DNA of 64,000 nt from Pseudoalteromonas citrea (GCF_000238375.3 NZ_AHBZ03000017.1:122461-186460), one strand, 5' to 3'; shown: positions 45,515 through 55,129, counted from the first letter of the stretch. Numbers and translations: made by a program. The notes: generated by a model from the sequence alone, not told the origin.

Positions 45515-47029
45515 TTAATTCCAGTATCGCCAACCATCCAAATAATAGTAAAGCACATTCGGTTTATCTAGCGTACTAATAAGCTGACCAGTCTCTGCTA
45601 AGTCCGGCGTAAATTGTGTCAACATTGGCTCCGCTAGCGAAGAATAAAATCGTGTGTTACTAAGTTCATAATCTTGCTTTATTGAACACTCGCTTTTACA
45701 AGCCATTACAAATCCCCACTCGCCAAAAGAAGGGACATTGACCTTTAGCGGCAAGGTGTCAAACCCACTCGCTTGTAGGGTATTATGAATTGACCAAAAA
45801 GCACTTTTAGCAAAAAAAGGGCTCGTTGCTTGTGTTATGAGTACGCCGTCTGTTTTAAGTATTTTTTTAGCCATTAAATAAAACTGCTTTGAGTAAAGCC
45901 TCGCCAGCGAAATGGTTTTTGGATCTGGTAAATCAATGAACACGGCGTCAAATCGCACCTGTGTCTTGGACAGAAAAACCATCCCATCTTGGTGATGGAC
46001 CATTACACGCGGATCGTCAAAAGCTTTATCATTTAGGGCTGTCAAATAGTGGTTTTCTCTAGCAAGTTCAGCGATTGCAGGGTCTAAATCCACCACCGTT
46101 ATCGACTTCAGTTGTGGGTATTTAAGTAACTCTCTCACCGCGAGCCCGTCTCCCCCACCTAACAATAATACATGCTCGGCTTTTTTAACTCGTCTCATTA
46201 AAGGATGTACTAAAACTTCATGGTATCTATATTCGTCAATTGAAGAGAACTGTAAACCGCCGTTTAAATATAATCGAACATCATTTTTATGGCGGGTCAT
46301 AACCACCTGCTGATATTTACTCTGTTCACTATGCACAACCGTGTCTTCATATACATGGCCGTTCCACGCTTTGTTCAGCTTTTGACTAAATATCATCATG
46401 CCAACTAAAGCACACAAGACCAATATAAAAGCCCGCTTTAATAGTCGCTTTGGTGACTCTGACAGCTGCGAAGAAAAATACCAAAGTAGCGATAACGCGA
46501 TGCTGAGATTAATTAAGCCAAAGGTCAAAGAGGTTTTAAAAATTCCTAACCATGGCAAAAGAATAAATGGAAACACTAACGTCGCAATAAGCGCGCCGAA
46601 GTAGTCAATTGACAACACATTTGATAGGTTTGCCTTTAACGTATAGTGTTTTTCCATTAAACGGCTCAATAAGGGAATTTCTAACCCAATCAAGGTACCA
46701 ATAACAGCGGTTAATACCACTGACGTAATTTGAACCGATACATCAACCGCATAAGCCAAATACAAAAATGGGACACACAAACCACCTAGCAGAGCCAGTA
46801 ATAGCTCAAACCCTATAAATTTTTGCAGTAACCCCTCATCAGCAATAAATCTTGAAAGGTAAGACCCAACGCCCATAAACGCCATGTAAATACCAATCGT
46901 CACAGAGAATTGTGTAATACTATCGCCTAAAAAATAAGAGCCAGTAGTTGCTATCAATAGTTCATAAACGATAGAACATAACCCTGCGACAAAAATGCTA
47001 AACAGTAGAATGTGGCTTTCACGTAGCAC
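45515..47029 (-). CDS. Membrane-fused spermidine synthase-like protein
   Basis: The 504-residue protein starts with GTG 47029 behind GGTGG, sharing a base with the previous stop. Residues 1-215 contain about seven transmembrane helices of the MFS-like domain found in fused SpeE proteins. From about 225 a spermidine-synthase fold follows: G-G-L-Q-F-S near 250, the SAM-type loop L-L-L-G-G-G-D-G near 290, V-V-D-L-D-P, and F-I-D-L-P-D-P. The Asp of G-G-D-G and V-D-L-D are conserved ligands. Soluble SpeE transfers aminopropyl groups to putrescine; membrane-fused forms in DUF350 clusters have no confirmed substrate. Confidence 0.85.
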   Translation of the reverse strand: MLRESHILLFSIFVAGLCSIVYELLIATTGSYFLGDSITQFSVTIGIYMAFMGVGSYLSRFIADEGLLQKFIGFELLLALLGGLCVPFLYLAYAVDVSVQITSVVLTAVIGTLIGLEIPLLSRLMEKHYTLKANLSNVLSIDYFGALIATLVFPFILLPWLGIFKTSLTFGLINLSIALSLLWYFSSQLSESPKRLLKRAFILVLCALVGMMIFSQKLNKAWNGHVYEDTVVHSEQSKYQQVVMTRHKNDVRLYLNGGLQFSSIDEYRYHEVLVHPLMRRVKKAEHVLLLGGGDGLAVRELLKYPQLKSITVVDLDPAIAELARENHYLTALNDKAFDDPRVMVHHQDGMVFLSKTQVRFDAVFIDLPDPKTISLARLYSKQFYLMAKKILKTDGVLITQATSPFFAKSAFWSIHNTLQASGFDTLPLKVNVPSFGEWGFVMACKSECSIKQDYELSNTRFYSSLAEPMLTQFTPDLAETGQLISTLDKPNVLYYYLDGWRYWN

Positions 47030-47820
47030 TACTTACCACCTCGGGAGCCTGATGTTCTGAATCCTGCACTGCCCAAACTATGTTCCCGCATCTGACGATC
47101 ACTTGAGATTGATTTATGCGAAGAACTCACATAAACCCAGTTGATAGGCTCATCACTTTTATGGCTGGCTAGCACACACAATACAATGGCCGGTAACACT
47201 ACTACTAGAATAATGGTTAAACTAGATACTCCAGAAAAGACGGATGACTTATCAAGGTAAGGGTTTTTATAATCATTCTTATTCTCGAGGTAATTTGAAC
47301 CATAGAATACATAACAGGCCAATATAATGCCCAATACCCATAACCACAGGGTTAGTATACTTGAGTCACCTTTGAGTGCAGTGATCCTAAAATAGTATTC
47401 ACTACCACTGCCAGTACGATGTGGTCCCTTTTCATCATATAAAACAGCGGTATATTGACCTTTTTGTGGAAATCGCTGCGAGATACGAATTTTATCTCTG
47501 TATTCAGTCCAGCTGCCATCTGAATCACGACCCGACTCAGCCCACAGCTCATCTTTAATAGTAAATAGATACTGCTCGTCTGGGCCAAAAACCATTAACT
47601 CAAGGCTTTTCCAGCTTTGTAACGCTAATCTACCGTTCACATCAAAGCGCATAATTGAGCCATCTTCAGGTACTTCAAAAGTATATACGCGTTCTGTATT
47701 CGCAAATTCAGATCCCGGTTGAAACTTGAGCTTTTGAACAGGCGTATCAAGCACACTACTGTAAAAAAAACACCCAACCCATGTTACTGCAATTACTAAA
47801 AATAGTTTTAAATGCGTCAT
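47029..47820 (-). CDS. Membrane-anchored protein of unknown function, DUF350-operon
   Basis: From ATG 47820 (AGGTG seven bases upstream; an earlier codon at 47859 would overlap the DUF350 gene) the protein has 263 residues. It has an N-terminal anchor (about 5-24), a periplasmic beta-sandwich-like domain of about 120 residues with G-S-E-Y-Y-F-R-I-T, then two transmembrane helices (about 152-172 and 198-220). The tail is rich in Ser/Gly/Arg (S-G-S-R-G-G-K). I do not recognise the family. Its place between DUF350 and the SpeE-like gene, with touching ends, shows a common task at the inner membrane. Confidence 0.55.
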   Translation of the reverse strand: MTHLKLFLVIAVTWVGCFFYSSVLDTPVQKLKFQPGSEFANTERVYTFEVPEDGSIMRFDVNGRLALQSWKSLELMVFGPDEQYLFTIKDELWAESGRDSDGSWTEYRDKIRISQRFPQKGQYTAVLYDEKGPHRTGSGSEYYFRITALKGDSSILTLWLWVLGIILACYVFYGSNYLENKNDYKNPYLDKSSVFSGVSSLTIILVVVLPAIVLCVLASHKSDEPINWVYVSSSHKSISSDRQMREHSLGSAGFRTSGSRGGK

Positions 47821-47827
47821 AGAACAC

Positions 47828-48667
47828 CTACAACGCAAGTACAATAACAAGTGAAACACAGAGCGCTACAGTGCCTTCAATTAAAGCGATTGCATAATTG
47901 CGCTCTTTACCAATAGCATGATCTATACAAATGGAGGGAAATAGCGCCTTATCAATAAACAGTCTTGCCACAATTAACGCGACAAGTCCGATAAATGCGT
48001 CCACCAAAAAAAGCTGAATGCTCGCAGGCCAACTAACAAATGGGCCAATTAACGCATGAACTAATACCATCGCAAGTGCTACTAACGTTGCAGAAAAGCT
48101 GATGGCAACTGCTGAGTTTCCAGCTTCTAGTTCATGTAACAATTCATAGCGTGTTACTGTGTCATATAATTTGGCACACACCACAAGGCACACCTGCCCT
48201 AGCGCGTAAAATACAATGGCAGAAGCCCAGCTCCCTTCACCGCTAAGTGATGCCCCTATCAGCAAGCCGCTAGCAATATAGCTGGCCGCTTGTACTGCAC
48301 CTATCGCAGTACTTTGCTTTTCAATAAGCTGCAGACGATTACAGAATGAATGTAGAATGAGTTTATCATTGATAATTCGTGAGAGAATCAATAGAAGCAG
48401 GCCGACTAACGTATATACACCCGTTAAAATTAGGTCGGTAATAAGCCCAGCAGAAGGACCTGCTAAAATGGCACTATAAATGATCACAACACCCAACATA
48501 AATCCAGCAACCGATGTTGCCAGTGCGGTATTTTTTTGCTTTATGATTTGATGAAAGGTGTCATAGGGAGTTGTCGCGTTATATAACCACTTAGCGAAAA
48601 ACATCACACAAAAAAGCAATAACACAAAACTAAAATTATTTAAGTAAGATTGAAAAATATCGTCCAT
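47828..48667 (-). CDS. DUF350 (YjfL-like) membrane protein
   Basis: The 279-residue inner-membrane protein has about eight transmembrane helices arranged as two DUF350 repeats. The repeats show A-T-S-V-A-G-F-M-L-G-V and A-V-A-I-S-F-S-A-T-L-V-A, the usual small-residue helix of the family. E. coli YjfL has one unit of about 130 residues, so this is the duplicated type. DUF350 genes recur with spermidine-synthase-like and stress-response (PspA-type) genes in many bacteria. It starts the four-gene operon here. Function unknown; a stress-related channel or membrane-maintenance role has been suggested for such clusters. Confidence 0.8.
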   Translation of the reverse strand: MDDIFQSYLNNFSFVLLLFCVMFFAKWLYNATTPYDTFHQIIKQKNTALATSVAGFMLGVVIIYSAILAGPSAGLITDLILTGVYTLVGLLLLILSRIINDKLILHSFCNRLQLIEKQSTAIGAVQAASYIASGLLIGASLSGEGSWASAIVFYALGQVCLVVCAKLYDTVTRYELLHELEAGNSAVAISFSATLVALAMVLVHALIGPFVSWPASIQLFLVDAFIGLVALIVARLFIDKALFPSICIDHAIGKERNYAIALIEGTVALCVSLVIVLAL

Positions 48668-48926
48668 AATATGAGCATAAGTAATTAATTATTATCTAAA
48701 TAATATCATAATTTCGAACACCAATTAAGTCCCTCTATTTATGCCACTATGCAAAATTATAGAATATATCTAAAAAAGTCACTAGCAAGTAGCAACTAGA
48801 ACAGCTCAGTACACCTGCGTAACCCAAACAGCAAAAGTTGAGCAACAAAATAGCATCTATTGCTAAACCTGCTATACCTTCATAGGTAGACATAACTTAA
48901 CTATAACGAATAATAAGGGGAAACTA
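48668..48926. other. Intergenic region between divergent genes
   Basis: This AT-rich spacer should hold the promoters of the DUF350 operon and of the Pmp3 gene. No perfect operator or repeat is seen. Confidence 0.4.
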
Positions 48927-49085
48927 ATGGATCTACTACGGATCATTATTGCCATTTTGTTACCGCCTCTGGGTGTGTTTCTACAAGTTGGTATTGGGGG
49001 TGCCTTTTGGCTGAATATTCTACTCACTTTATTTGGTTACATACCAGGAATTGTGCACGCTGTGTGGGTGATTGCTAAGAAGTAG
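48927..49085 (+). CDS. Pmp3/YqaE family small membrane protein
   Basis: This 52-residue protein is shorter than most called genes. It has two hydrophobic helices: R-I-I-I-A-I-L-L-P-P-L-G-V-F-L-Q and the second with N-I-L-L-T-L-F-G-Y-I-P-G-I-V-H-A. These are the diagnostic Pmp3 (UPF0057) patterns, P-P-L-G-V and L-G-Y-[IV]-P-G. AAGGGG lies about six bases before the ATG. Yeast Pmp3 and bacterial relatives help keep membrane potential under salt or cold stress. Downstream lies a bidirectional terminator. It is divergent from the DUF350 operon, another membrane-stress theme. Confidence 0.92.
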   Translation: MDLLRIIIAILLPPLGVFLQVGIGGAFWLNILLTLFGYIPGIVHAVWVIAKK

Positions 49086-49123
49086 TATTGTCAATAAAGT
49101 CGGTAATTGACAAAAAACTATTA

Positions 49124-49154
49124 AAAAGGCCGTACTTATTGAGCACGGCCTTTT
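49124..49154. terminator. Bidirectional terminator
   Basis: AAAAGGCCGT pairs perfectly with ACGGCCTTTT over 11 bases. It ends Pmp3 on the plus strand and the RND operon on the minus strand. Confidence 0.92.
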
Positions 49155-49169
49155 CACTTTTAAAAATGT

Positions 49170-52100
49170 TTAAGCGCTTACTTGCTTATCATTGTTAGGC
49201 TTAATGACCGCCACCAATAAAGCAGGTAAAAATGTTAAGCTCAAAAATGTCGACACCAAAATACCACTGAGTACAATCACCCCTACACCGCGATATAACT
49301 CAGTGCCCTCGCCAGGGATCAATACCAAAGGCGCTAAACCAAATAACGTCGTTGCCGTTGACATTAAAATTGGTCGTAACCGCTTTGCAACCGCTTGTTC
49401 AACCGCTTCTCGCACTGACATGCCATGTTCAAGAATAAATCGGCGCGTTTGATCTACGATCAAAATTGGATTATTCACCACTGTTCCAAGCAGTATTAAA
49501 AAACCAAGCATTGTGATCATGTCAAATGGTTGATGAAACGCACTCAAACCGACTGCGGTTAAAGCACTATTAATACCATTAACAGTCACTAGGCCCAAGA
49601 GGCCACCAGCCATCCCTAACGGCACAGTCGCTAAAATAAATAATGGGTAGCGCCAATGGGTAAATATCGCGACCAATAGCAAATAACTCAATACGAGTGC
49701 AATTGCAAAGTTACCTGACAACGCAGATTTAGTCGCTTCGAGCTGATCAGCTGCACCACTTATACTCACCTTGATCCCTTGCGCTATTTTGCCTTGCTGC
49801 CATAAATTAGGGAGCAACTCTTGACGGACAATTTGCTCTGCAGTTTCTAATGCGACATCCCGAGGCGGAATAATATACACAGTCACAGTTCGGTTACCAT
49901 CTACACGACGCACAGAATTGCTATTTTTACTCTCGACCAGATCGGCTAAGGCATTTAACGGCAAAACCTGACCCTGAGGGGTGACAATTGGGGTAGTCTC
50001 TAGCTCAACAAGATTCTGACGATTGCCAGCGCCACTGAACAAAAACATATCTACTTTATCATCATTGAGAATAAATTCATCGACATATGCACCATCACTC
50101 ATCGCTGCCACGGCGTAGCCAAAGTCACGGTTATTGATGCCAAGCTCAGCCAATCGATCCCAGCGCGGTTTGATTTCAATAAGGGGTTGCTCTAGAGCAA
50201 GAGAGCCTGGATCTGAGTCAATTTGCGGGTTATCAAAAAGTCTGTCAGCTTCTTCATACACAGCTTCAGCTGCACTATAAAGCTCAATGATATCGCTGCC
50301 AGCGATATCCACCGCAACTGCGCGTGTTCCACCATCATTACTCGATATAATTGAACCACGAGCAGAAAATGCACGCATACCGTCATAACTTTTAAACTTA
50401 GCGGTGATTGCCGCCATCATATCGTTTATATTTTGCGGTTCAACAGGTGCACTCAAAAACCAAATACGCCCAACAGAGACAGACATCGAATAATATTCAA
50501 GCGGAGGTAAAGCCGTTTTACCCGAATCATAATCAGCACTGTCAGCTTCTATATGGGCATCAAAATAAGTGCGTAGTTCTGCACCAATTTTTTCCATCTC
50601 AGATAAATTATAGTTTGGCGGCGCAATCATCATAGAGAACGCTTTTGGCTCTTCCCCTTCAGGCAAGTATTCCGCCGCAGGCATTAACGAATAAGCTAAG
50701 CCTAAAATACCCATCACAAATGCAACACTCATGATGCGCGCATGCTGTTGTGAACGCGTAAATAGCTTTGATAATGAAAGCCACCACTGCCCTATTTCAA
50801 ACTGGCGTTTTTCATCTAAATCTTGTTTTTTACCAAAATTTGCCAGTGCAACAGGCACCACAAAAATAGCAACCAACATTGAAGCAATAATCGCACCTGA
50901 AATAGCAATGGCGATATCAGAATATAATTGTCCGGCTTCTTGTTGTACAAACAATATTGGTGCGAATACCAATACCGTTGTCGCTGTAGAGGCCAGTACC
51001 GCAGGCCAGACTTCTTTCACGCCTTTGATGGCTGCTAATCGCTTACTCAGTCCTTCGCGTTTAGCCTGTACAATCGACTCAAGCACCACAATGGTATTAT
51101 CTACCGTCATACCAATTGCAAACGCAACACCCGCTAAAGAAATAACGTTAATCGTTCGACCAAAGCTCATCAAAGCAAAGAAGGCCGCAACTGTACATAA
51201 CGGGATCCCCATTACACCAACTAACGTCGCCCGGCCTGAGCGCAAGAAAAAATACATAACAAGCGTCGCAAGCAAGGCACCCAATGCTAAGTTAGTCCAT
51301 ACATTTTGCAAAGAGCTTTTCACATATTTGACGTCGTCGCTCATTAGGTTGAGCTCTAACCCATTTTGCGCTAACAATTGCGCATTGAGTTCAGCCACAA
51401 CAGGTAGCATTTGTTCCTTTATCGCGAGTACATTAGAGCCACTTTCGCGTCTAACTGAAAGACTAAGTGTTCTTTCACCATCTGAATAAGACATCCCACG
51501 AGTCTCAAAGTGGTCAAGCGTAATACTCGCAACATCTTTTAATAAAATATTTGCTGAGCCAATGCGTTTAACAACTAGGTTCTCTAATTGACTAAGCTGT
51601 TCAAAACGCCCAACTACGCGCAACAAATAGCGACTTTTACCACTTTCTATGTCGCCACCTGACGCATCTCTATTGCGTGCTCTGATCGCGTTTCTAACGT
51701 CGATTAAACTAATACCGCGCTGTGCTAAACGCGCTGCATCGACTTTGATTTGGATCTGACGCTGTGCACCACCGCCCACTCTTACTTCAGATACACCCGC
51801 AACACTCTCCATACGAGGGCGAACAAAATCTTCAGCAAAATCGCGCAGTAAATCCACATCTAATTGTAATGGGTTACCAGCTTGGGGTTTAAGTACAAAG
51901 TACATAAACGCATTATTAGAAAACGAACTCGAAAATAACCTCGGTTGGTCGACATTCTCAGGGTATGCAGGTACCTGACTCAACGCATTATTTACTCTGA
52001 TCAATGCATCATTTACACCTACACCAAATGGAAACTCAAGTTCTACCGTGGCTTCACCCATTTCAGCGTATGAGATCATACGCTTTAAGTTAGGCAAGCT

Positions 52101-52310
52101 TCTTAAATACCGCTCTTGTTCAATGAGTATTTCTTTTTCAACATCTTGTGGTGTTGCCCCTGGCCATCCAGTTTGTACTGTAATAGTACGCACTTCTAAA
52201 TCAGGGATCATTTGTACCGGAATATTCAGTGCTGAGATCAACCCTAAAATCGCCGTGATCAAAACAACGACCGTAACCAGCGTCCCTCGCTTTACAGCAG
52301 CTTCTATCAT
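49170..52310 (-). CDS. RND-family efflux pump permease (HAE1/AcrB type)
   Basis: The 1046-residue inner-membrane transporter has 12 transmembrane helices in two repeats, each followed by a large periplasmic porter domain. Proton-relay Asp is in helix 4, G-M-T-V-D-N-T-I-V-V-L-E. Characteristic stretches include G-W-P-G-A-T-P-Q-D-V-E near the N-terminus and N-N-P-I-L-I-V-D-Q-T-R near the end. Start and length fit the family. Its ATG overlaps the adaptor stop by 4 bp. No outer-membrane channel gene is present, so it must use a TolC-type partner encoded elsewhere. Drug specificity unknown. Confidence 0.92.
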   Translation of the reverse strand: MIEAAVKRGTLVTVVVLITAILGLISALNIPVQMIPDLEVRTITVQTGWPGATPQDVEKEILIEQERYLRSLPNLKRMISYAEMGEATVELEFPFGVGVNDALIRVNNALSQVPAYPENVDQPRLFSSSFSNNAFMYFVLKPQAGNPLQLDVDLLRDFAEDFVRPRMESVAGVSEVRVGGGAQRQIQIKVDAARLAQRGISLIDVRNAIRARNRDASGGDIESGKSRYLLRVVGRFEQLSQLENLVVKRIGSANILLKDVASITLDHFETRGMSYSDGERTLSLSVRRESGSNVLAIKEQMLPVVAELNAQLLAQNGLELNLMSDDVKYVKSSLQNVWTNLALGALLATLVMYFFLRSGRATLVGVMGIPLCTVAAFFALMSFGRTINVISLAGVAFAIGMTVDNTIVVLESIVQAKREGLSKRLAAIKGVKEVWPAVLASTATTVLVFAPILFVQQEAGQLYSDIAIAISGAIIASMLVAIFVVPVALANFGKKQDLDEKRQFEIGQWWLSLSKLFTRSQQHARIMSVAFVMGILGLAYSLMPAAEYLPEGEEPKAFSMMIAPPNYNLSEMEKIGAELRTYFDAHIEADSADYDSGKTALPPLEYYSMSVSVGRIWFLSAPVEPQNINDMMAAITAKFKSYDGMRAFSARGSIISSNDGGTRAVAVDIAGSDIIELYSAAEAVYEEADRLFDNPQIDSDPGSLALEQPLIEIKPRWDRLAELGINNRDFGYAVAAMSDGAYVDEFILNDDKVDMFLFSGAGNRQNLVELETTPIVTPQGQVLPLNALADLVESKNSNSVRRVDGNRTVTVYIIPPRDVALETAEQIVRQELLPNLWQQGKIAQGIKVSISGAADQLEATKSALSGNFAIALVLSYLLLVAIFTHWRYPLFILATVPLGMAGGLLGLVTVNGINSALTAVGLSAFHQPFDMITMLGFLILLGTVVNNPILIVDQTRRFILEHGMSVREAVEQAVAKRLRPILMSTATTLFGLAPLVLIPGEGTELYRGVGVIVLSGILVSTFLSLTFLPALLVAVIKPNNDKQVSA

Positions 52311-53389
52311 AGCTCATCGCTCACGGTTGATTTAACAGTTAACGCTGTGCCATCTTTCAATAGTTCAACCCCTGACACAACGATACGCTCTGCCCCAGAC
52401 AATCCCAATACTGACACTTGCTCAGTGTTTGCCTGTGCGACAGTGACCAATAAGCGTTTGGCAACGCCGTTTTCAATTGAAAACACGCTGCTGCCGCCAT
52501 CTGGATGTTGCTTGATTGCTGATTTTGGCAACCAAACTTTGTTCTTCGAGGACGTAAGATAAACCGCAGCACTTGCCGACATACCTGCGATGAATTGATG
52601 GTTATTGTTATTCGGTATATCTATGTGTGCGATAAATGTGCGACTGATTGGGTTGGCAACCCCCACCAATCGTGTTATTTGCGTATTTATTGTAGCGCTA
52701 CTTTTAATATCAGGAGTAACCGCAGCAGCGACTGAATCTTGTGAAGCAAAGTCATTATAATACTCTTGTGGTACATCGAGTACTAAGCGTAAATCAGACT
52801 GAGACACTAAAGAAAATACCGAGCTTTGTGGCGTGATCCACTCACCTACATCCACACTGCGACTCGCTATAACACCCGAAAATGGAGCATACAAAGCATG
52901 TCTATTAACAATTTCTTGCGCCAAAGAAACTGCAGCCTGTTGCTTTATTGATTCAGCCTTTGCATTAGCTAAATTGGCACGGCGCTCTCCAATCAAAGTT
53001 TTTGCAACACTTTGCTGTTTTGATAATGCCACAACCTCAGCGAGTAACCGCTCAGCTTCCTGTTTCGCAACCGTCGCGGCTTCTAAGCTAGCTTTAGCTT
53101 GTGCGAGCTCTAACTTGGCTAACGTGTCATCAAGTTCCAGTAGCTTCTGCCCTTTGTTAACTAAAGACCCAACGTCAACCTTTAAAGCAGAGACAGAGCC
53201 CGCTTCCATAGAGGCTAAACTTGCATCACGAGTCGCTTCAATTGTACCAGTCAAACGCATTACATCGGCTTGCTGCGTTAATGATGGAATATACACATCG
53301 ACTTCAGTGGTTTGCGCATAACTATTTAACGCAACGAAAGAGACACTTACTAATACAACAGACAACATCGCACGAACCGCAAATTGCAT
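52307..53389 (-). CDS. RND adaptor (HlyD/AcrA-type membrane fusion protein)
   Basis: The 360-residue periplasmic protein has a signal peptide (cut near S-Y-A-Q) and no lipobox. The split lipoyl motif is seen as G-S-V-S-A-L-K-V-D-V-G-S-L-V-N-K-G-Q (about 47-64) and A-P-F-S-G-V-I-A-S-R-S-V-D-V-G-E (about 172-187). Between them lies a coiled coil rich in Ala, Lys and Gln, then beta barrel and membrane-proximal domains. It pairs with the RND gene just downstream (overlap 4 bp). First gene of a two-gene operon. Confidence 0.92.
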   Translation of the reverse strand: MQFAVRAMLSVVLVSVSFVALNSYAQTTEVDVYIPSLTQQADVMRLTGTIEATRDASLASMEAGSVSALKVDVGSLVNKGQKLLELDDTLAKLELAQAKASLEAATVAKQEAERLLAEVVALSKQQSVAKTLIGERRANLANAKAESIKQQAAVSLAQEIVNRHALYAPFSGVIASRSVDVGEWITPQSSVFSLVSQSDLRLVLDVPQEYYNDFASQDSVAAAVTPDIKSSATINTQITRLVGVANPISRTFIAHIDIPNNNNHQFIAGMSASAAVYLTSSKNKVWLPKSAIKQHPDGGSSVFSIENGVAKRLLVTVAQANTEQVSVLGLSGAERIVVSGVELLKDGTALTVKSTVSDEL

Positions 53390-53495
53390 AAAAACCTCTA
53401 ATGATAATTATTTTCATTTAATTCTAAATAACTCGCAAAATAAAGCATCTTATTTGCGATAACTTACTAATAATGCCAGATATTCTAACGTTATT

Positions 53496-54194
53496 TTATT
53501 TATTACAACGCACAAAGATAAACGCAGGGCGAGTAGAAAGCTTTTTATACGTTTTTTCACATCGTGTTTTCACCACCGGATCGACCTGCCCTTCTGATAG
53601 CGCTGACACCACGAAGCCGCTTTGAGTGATCGCTTGCATAATATTCGTTAATGAACGTCGATAAAAACGCACTTCCAATGGCGTACCTACTGTATTCCAC
53701 TGCTCTACCACTTCTTGCGTATCAAAATAATTGTTCGCATGACGCAGTTCAGACTCTGCACATGGGTGATGTGTAGAAAAAACCATATAGCCACCAGGTT
53801 TTAATACTCTATACACTTCAGTAAAAAACGGCGTTAAGTCGGCTAAGTAATGGATCATTAAAGGGCAAACCACAACATCCACGCTGTCCGTTTTTTCGTT
53901 GGGCAACCCCAGTGTTAAATCTTGCTGATATGCATGTACTTTATTACCCAATAAAGTATTAACCAGCGTCACCATGTCAACAGAAGCATCTATACAGGTG
54001 ACCCGGCTTGCGCCTTTTTCTAGCAAATACTGAGCATAAATACCTGACCCGCACCCTAAATCTAATACATTTAAATTAGTCATATCACCCATTAACGCCT
54101 GCAAAGATGGTCGCTCATAGTGCGCATTATAAATATTGTGAGTCACGGACTCTGCATATTGTGCTGCGTGTGTTGTGTATAGCTCTGAAGCCAT
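53496..54194 (-). CDS. Class I SAM-dependent methyltransferase
   Basis: The 232-residue protein has motif I V-L-D-L-G-C-G-S-G-I-Y (about residues 44-54), the acidic strand-2 end C-I-D-A-S, and motif post-I D-L-T-L-G. V-V-V-C-P-L-M-I-H-Y-L and L-K-P-G-G-Y follow, as in the Methyltransf_11/UbiE group. It lies between two RND modules but is separated from both by over 100 bp and is probably independent. Substrate not predictable. Confidence 0.85.
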   Translation of the reverse strand: MASELYTTHAAQYAESVTHNIYNAHYERPSLQALMGDMTNLNVLDLGCGSGIYAQYLLEKGASRVTCIDASVDMVTLVNTLLGNKVHAYQQDLTLGLPNEKTDSVDVVVCPLMIHYLADLTPFFTEVYRVLKPGGYMVFSTHHPCAESELRHANNYFDTQEVVEQWNTVGTPLEVRFYRRSLTNIMQAITQSGFVVSALSEGQVDPVVKTRCEKTYKKLSTRPAFIFVRCNK

Positions 54195-54308
54195 ATTTAT
54201 ACCCTTATAAATATTTTATATCAGCCATAAGACGGATTGATATAAAAAAAATGAATAAATTACTGCTTGTAAGTTTCTAGAAAGTTTCGCCTTTTAAAGT
54301 ATTCACAT

Positions 54309-54347
54309 TCACTGAACACAGTGAGCAACGTACCAAATGTTAGGTAC
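54309..54347. promoter_or_regulatory. Two inverted repeats upstream of mipA-RND operon
   Basis: TCACTG-AACA-CAGTGA (54309-54324) and GTACC-N8-GGTAC (54330-54347) lie just before a candidate -10 (TATATT, about 54355) and 33-70 bp before the MipA start. They are candidate binding sites, possibly for the OmpR-type regulator encoded at the end of the operon, although OmpR types more often use direct repeats. Confidence 0.45.
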
Positions 54348-54379
54348 AACTTAGTATATTTACTTTTAAGGAACATCAC

Positions 54380-55129
54380 ATGACTTTTATCAAAACTACT
54401 TATGCAGCATGTTTACTTGCTTGCTCAACACACACACTTGCACAGCAAGGGCCTTCTGAACTGACATGGAGTTTGGGTATTGCTGCAATAACCTCTGATC
54501 AAGGGTATCTCGACGTTGGTACAGAGACCAACCTCGTACCAATCATAGGCCTTCAATATGGCGACTTTTCATTACTTGGACCAAGAGCGAGCTACAAGTT
54601 ATTTAATAATGGTCAAATTGAATTATCTGCGATTGGTAACTTACGCTTCGACGGTTATGAAGTGGCAGATGGGGATGTATTCATTGGTATGGAAGACCGT
54701 GATATGAGTTTCGATGCCGGCATCGAAGCTGAAATTGACACTGACTTTGGCGAATTTGGTGTTGCACTTTTACATGATATAACAAGCACCCATAAAGGCT
54801 TTGAGCTAAGCGCTAGTTACGGGATCCCGTTTATGTTTAAAAATGGTCGAGTCATGCCTTATGTCTCCGCGAACTATCAAAGTGAAGATTTAGCAGACTA
54901 CTACTTTGGCGTAAAGCAAAATGAAGCAACCTCATCTCGTGCCTTTTATCAACTAGATGCCACAACTAATTTCGAGATTGGGATCGGAAGTGACTGGATG
55001 TTCAATAATAAGCATATTATCAAAGCAGATATTAGCTACTCTGCATACGGCAGTGACATTAAAGACTCCCCACTTATAGATAAATCCGGCGAAGCACAAA
55101 TTTTAGTTGGGTATGCATATGTCTTTTAA
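54380..55129 (+). CDS. MipA/OmpV family outer-membrane protein
   Basis: The 249-residue protein has a signal peptide (cut near T-L-A-Q) and a MipA/OmpV beta barrel. Features are W-S-L-G-I-A-A at the start of the mature chain, P-I-I-G-L-Q-Y-G-D-F as second strand, and a C-terminal strand ending Y-A-Y-V-F with terminal Phe. Some members act as scaffold (MipA) or as adhesin/porin-like (OmpV). It is the first gene of a five-gene run with adaptor, RND pump, response regulator and kinase. Such MipA-RND-TCS arrangements are linked to cationic antimicrobial or detergent response, inferred here. Confidence 0.85.
   Translation: MTFIKTTYAACLLACSTHTLAQQGPSELTWSLGIAAITSDQGYLDVGTETNLVPIIGLQYGDFSLLGPRASYKLFNNGQIELSAIGNLRFDGYEVADGDVFIGMEDRDMSFDAGIEAEIDTDFGEFGVALLHDITSTHKGFELSASYGIPFMFKNGRVMPYVSANYQSEDLADYYFGVKQNEATSSRAFYQLDATTNFEIGIGSDWMFNNKHIIKADISYSAYGSDIKDSPLIDKSGEAQILVGYAYVF

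Noticed and set aside
50731-51489. 252-codon plus-strand frame inside the RND pump gene
   Set aside because: It is antisense to a strongly conserved pump and gives a low-complexity Thr/Ile/Ala-rich product; it is a shadow frame.
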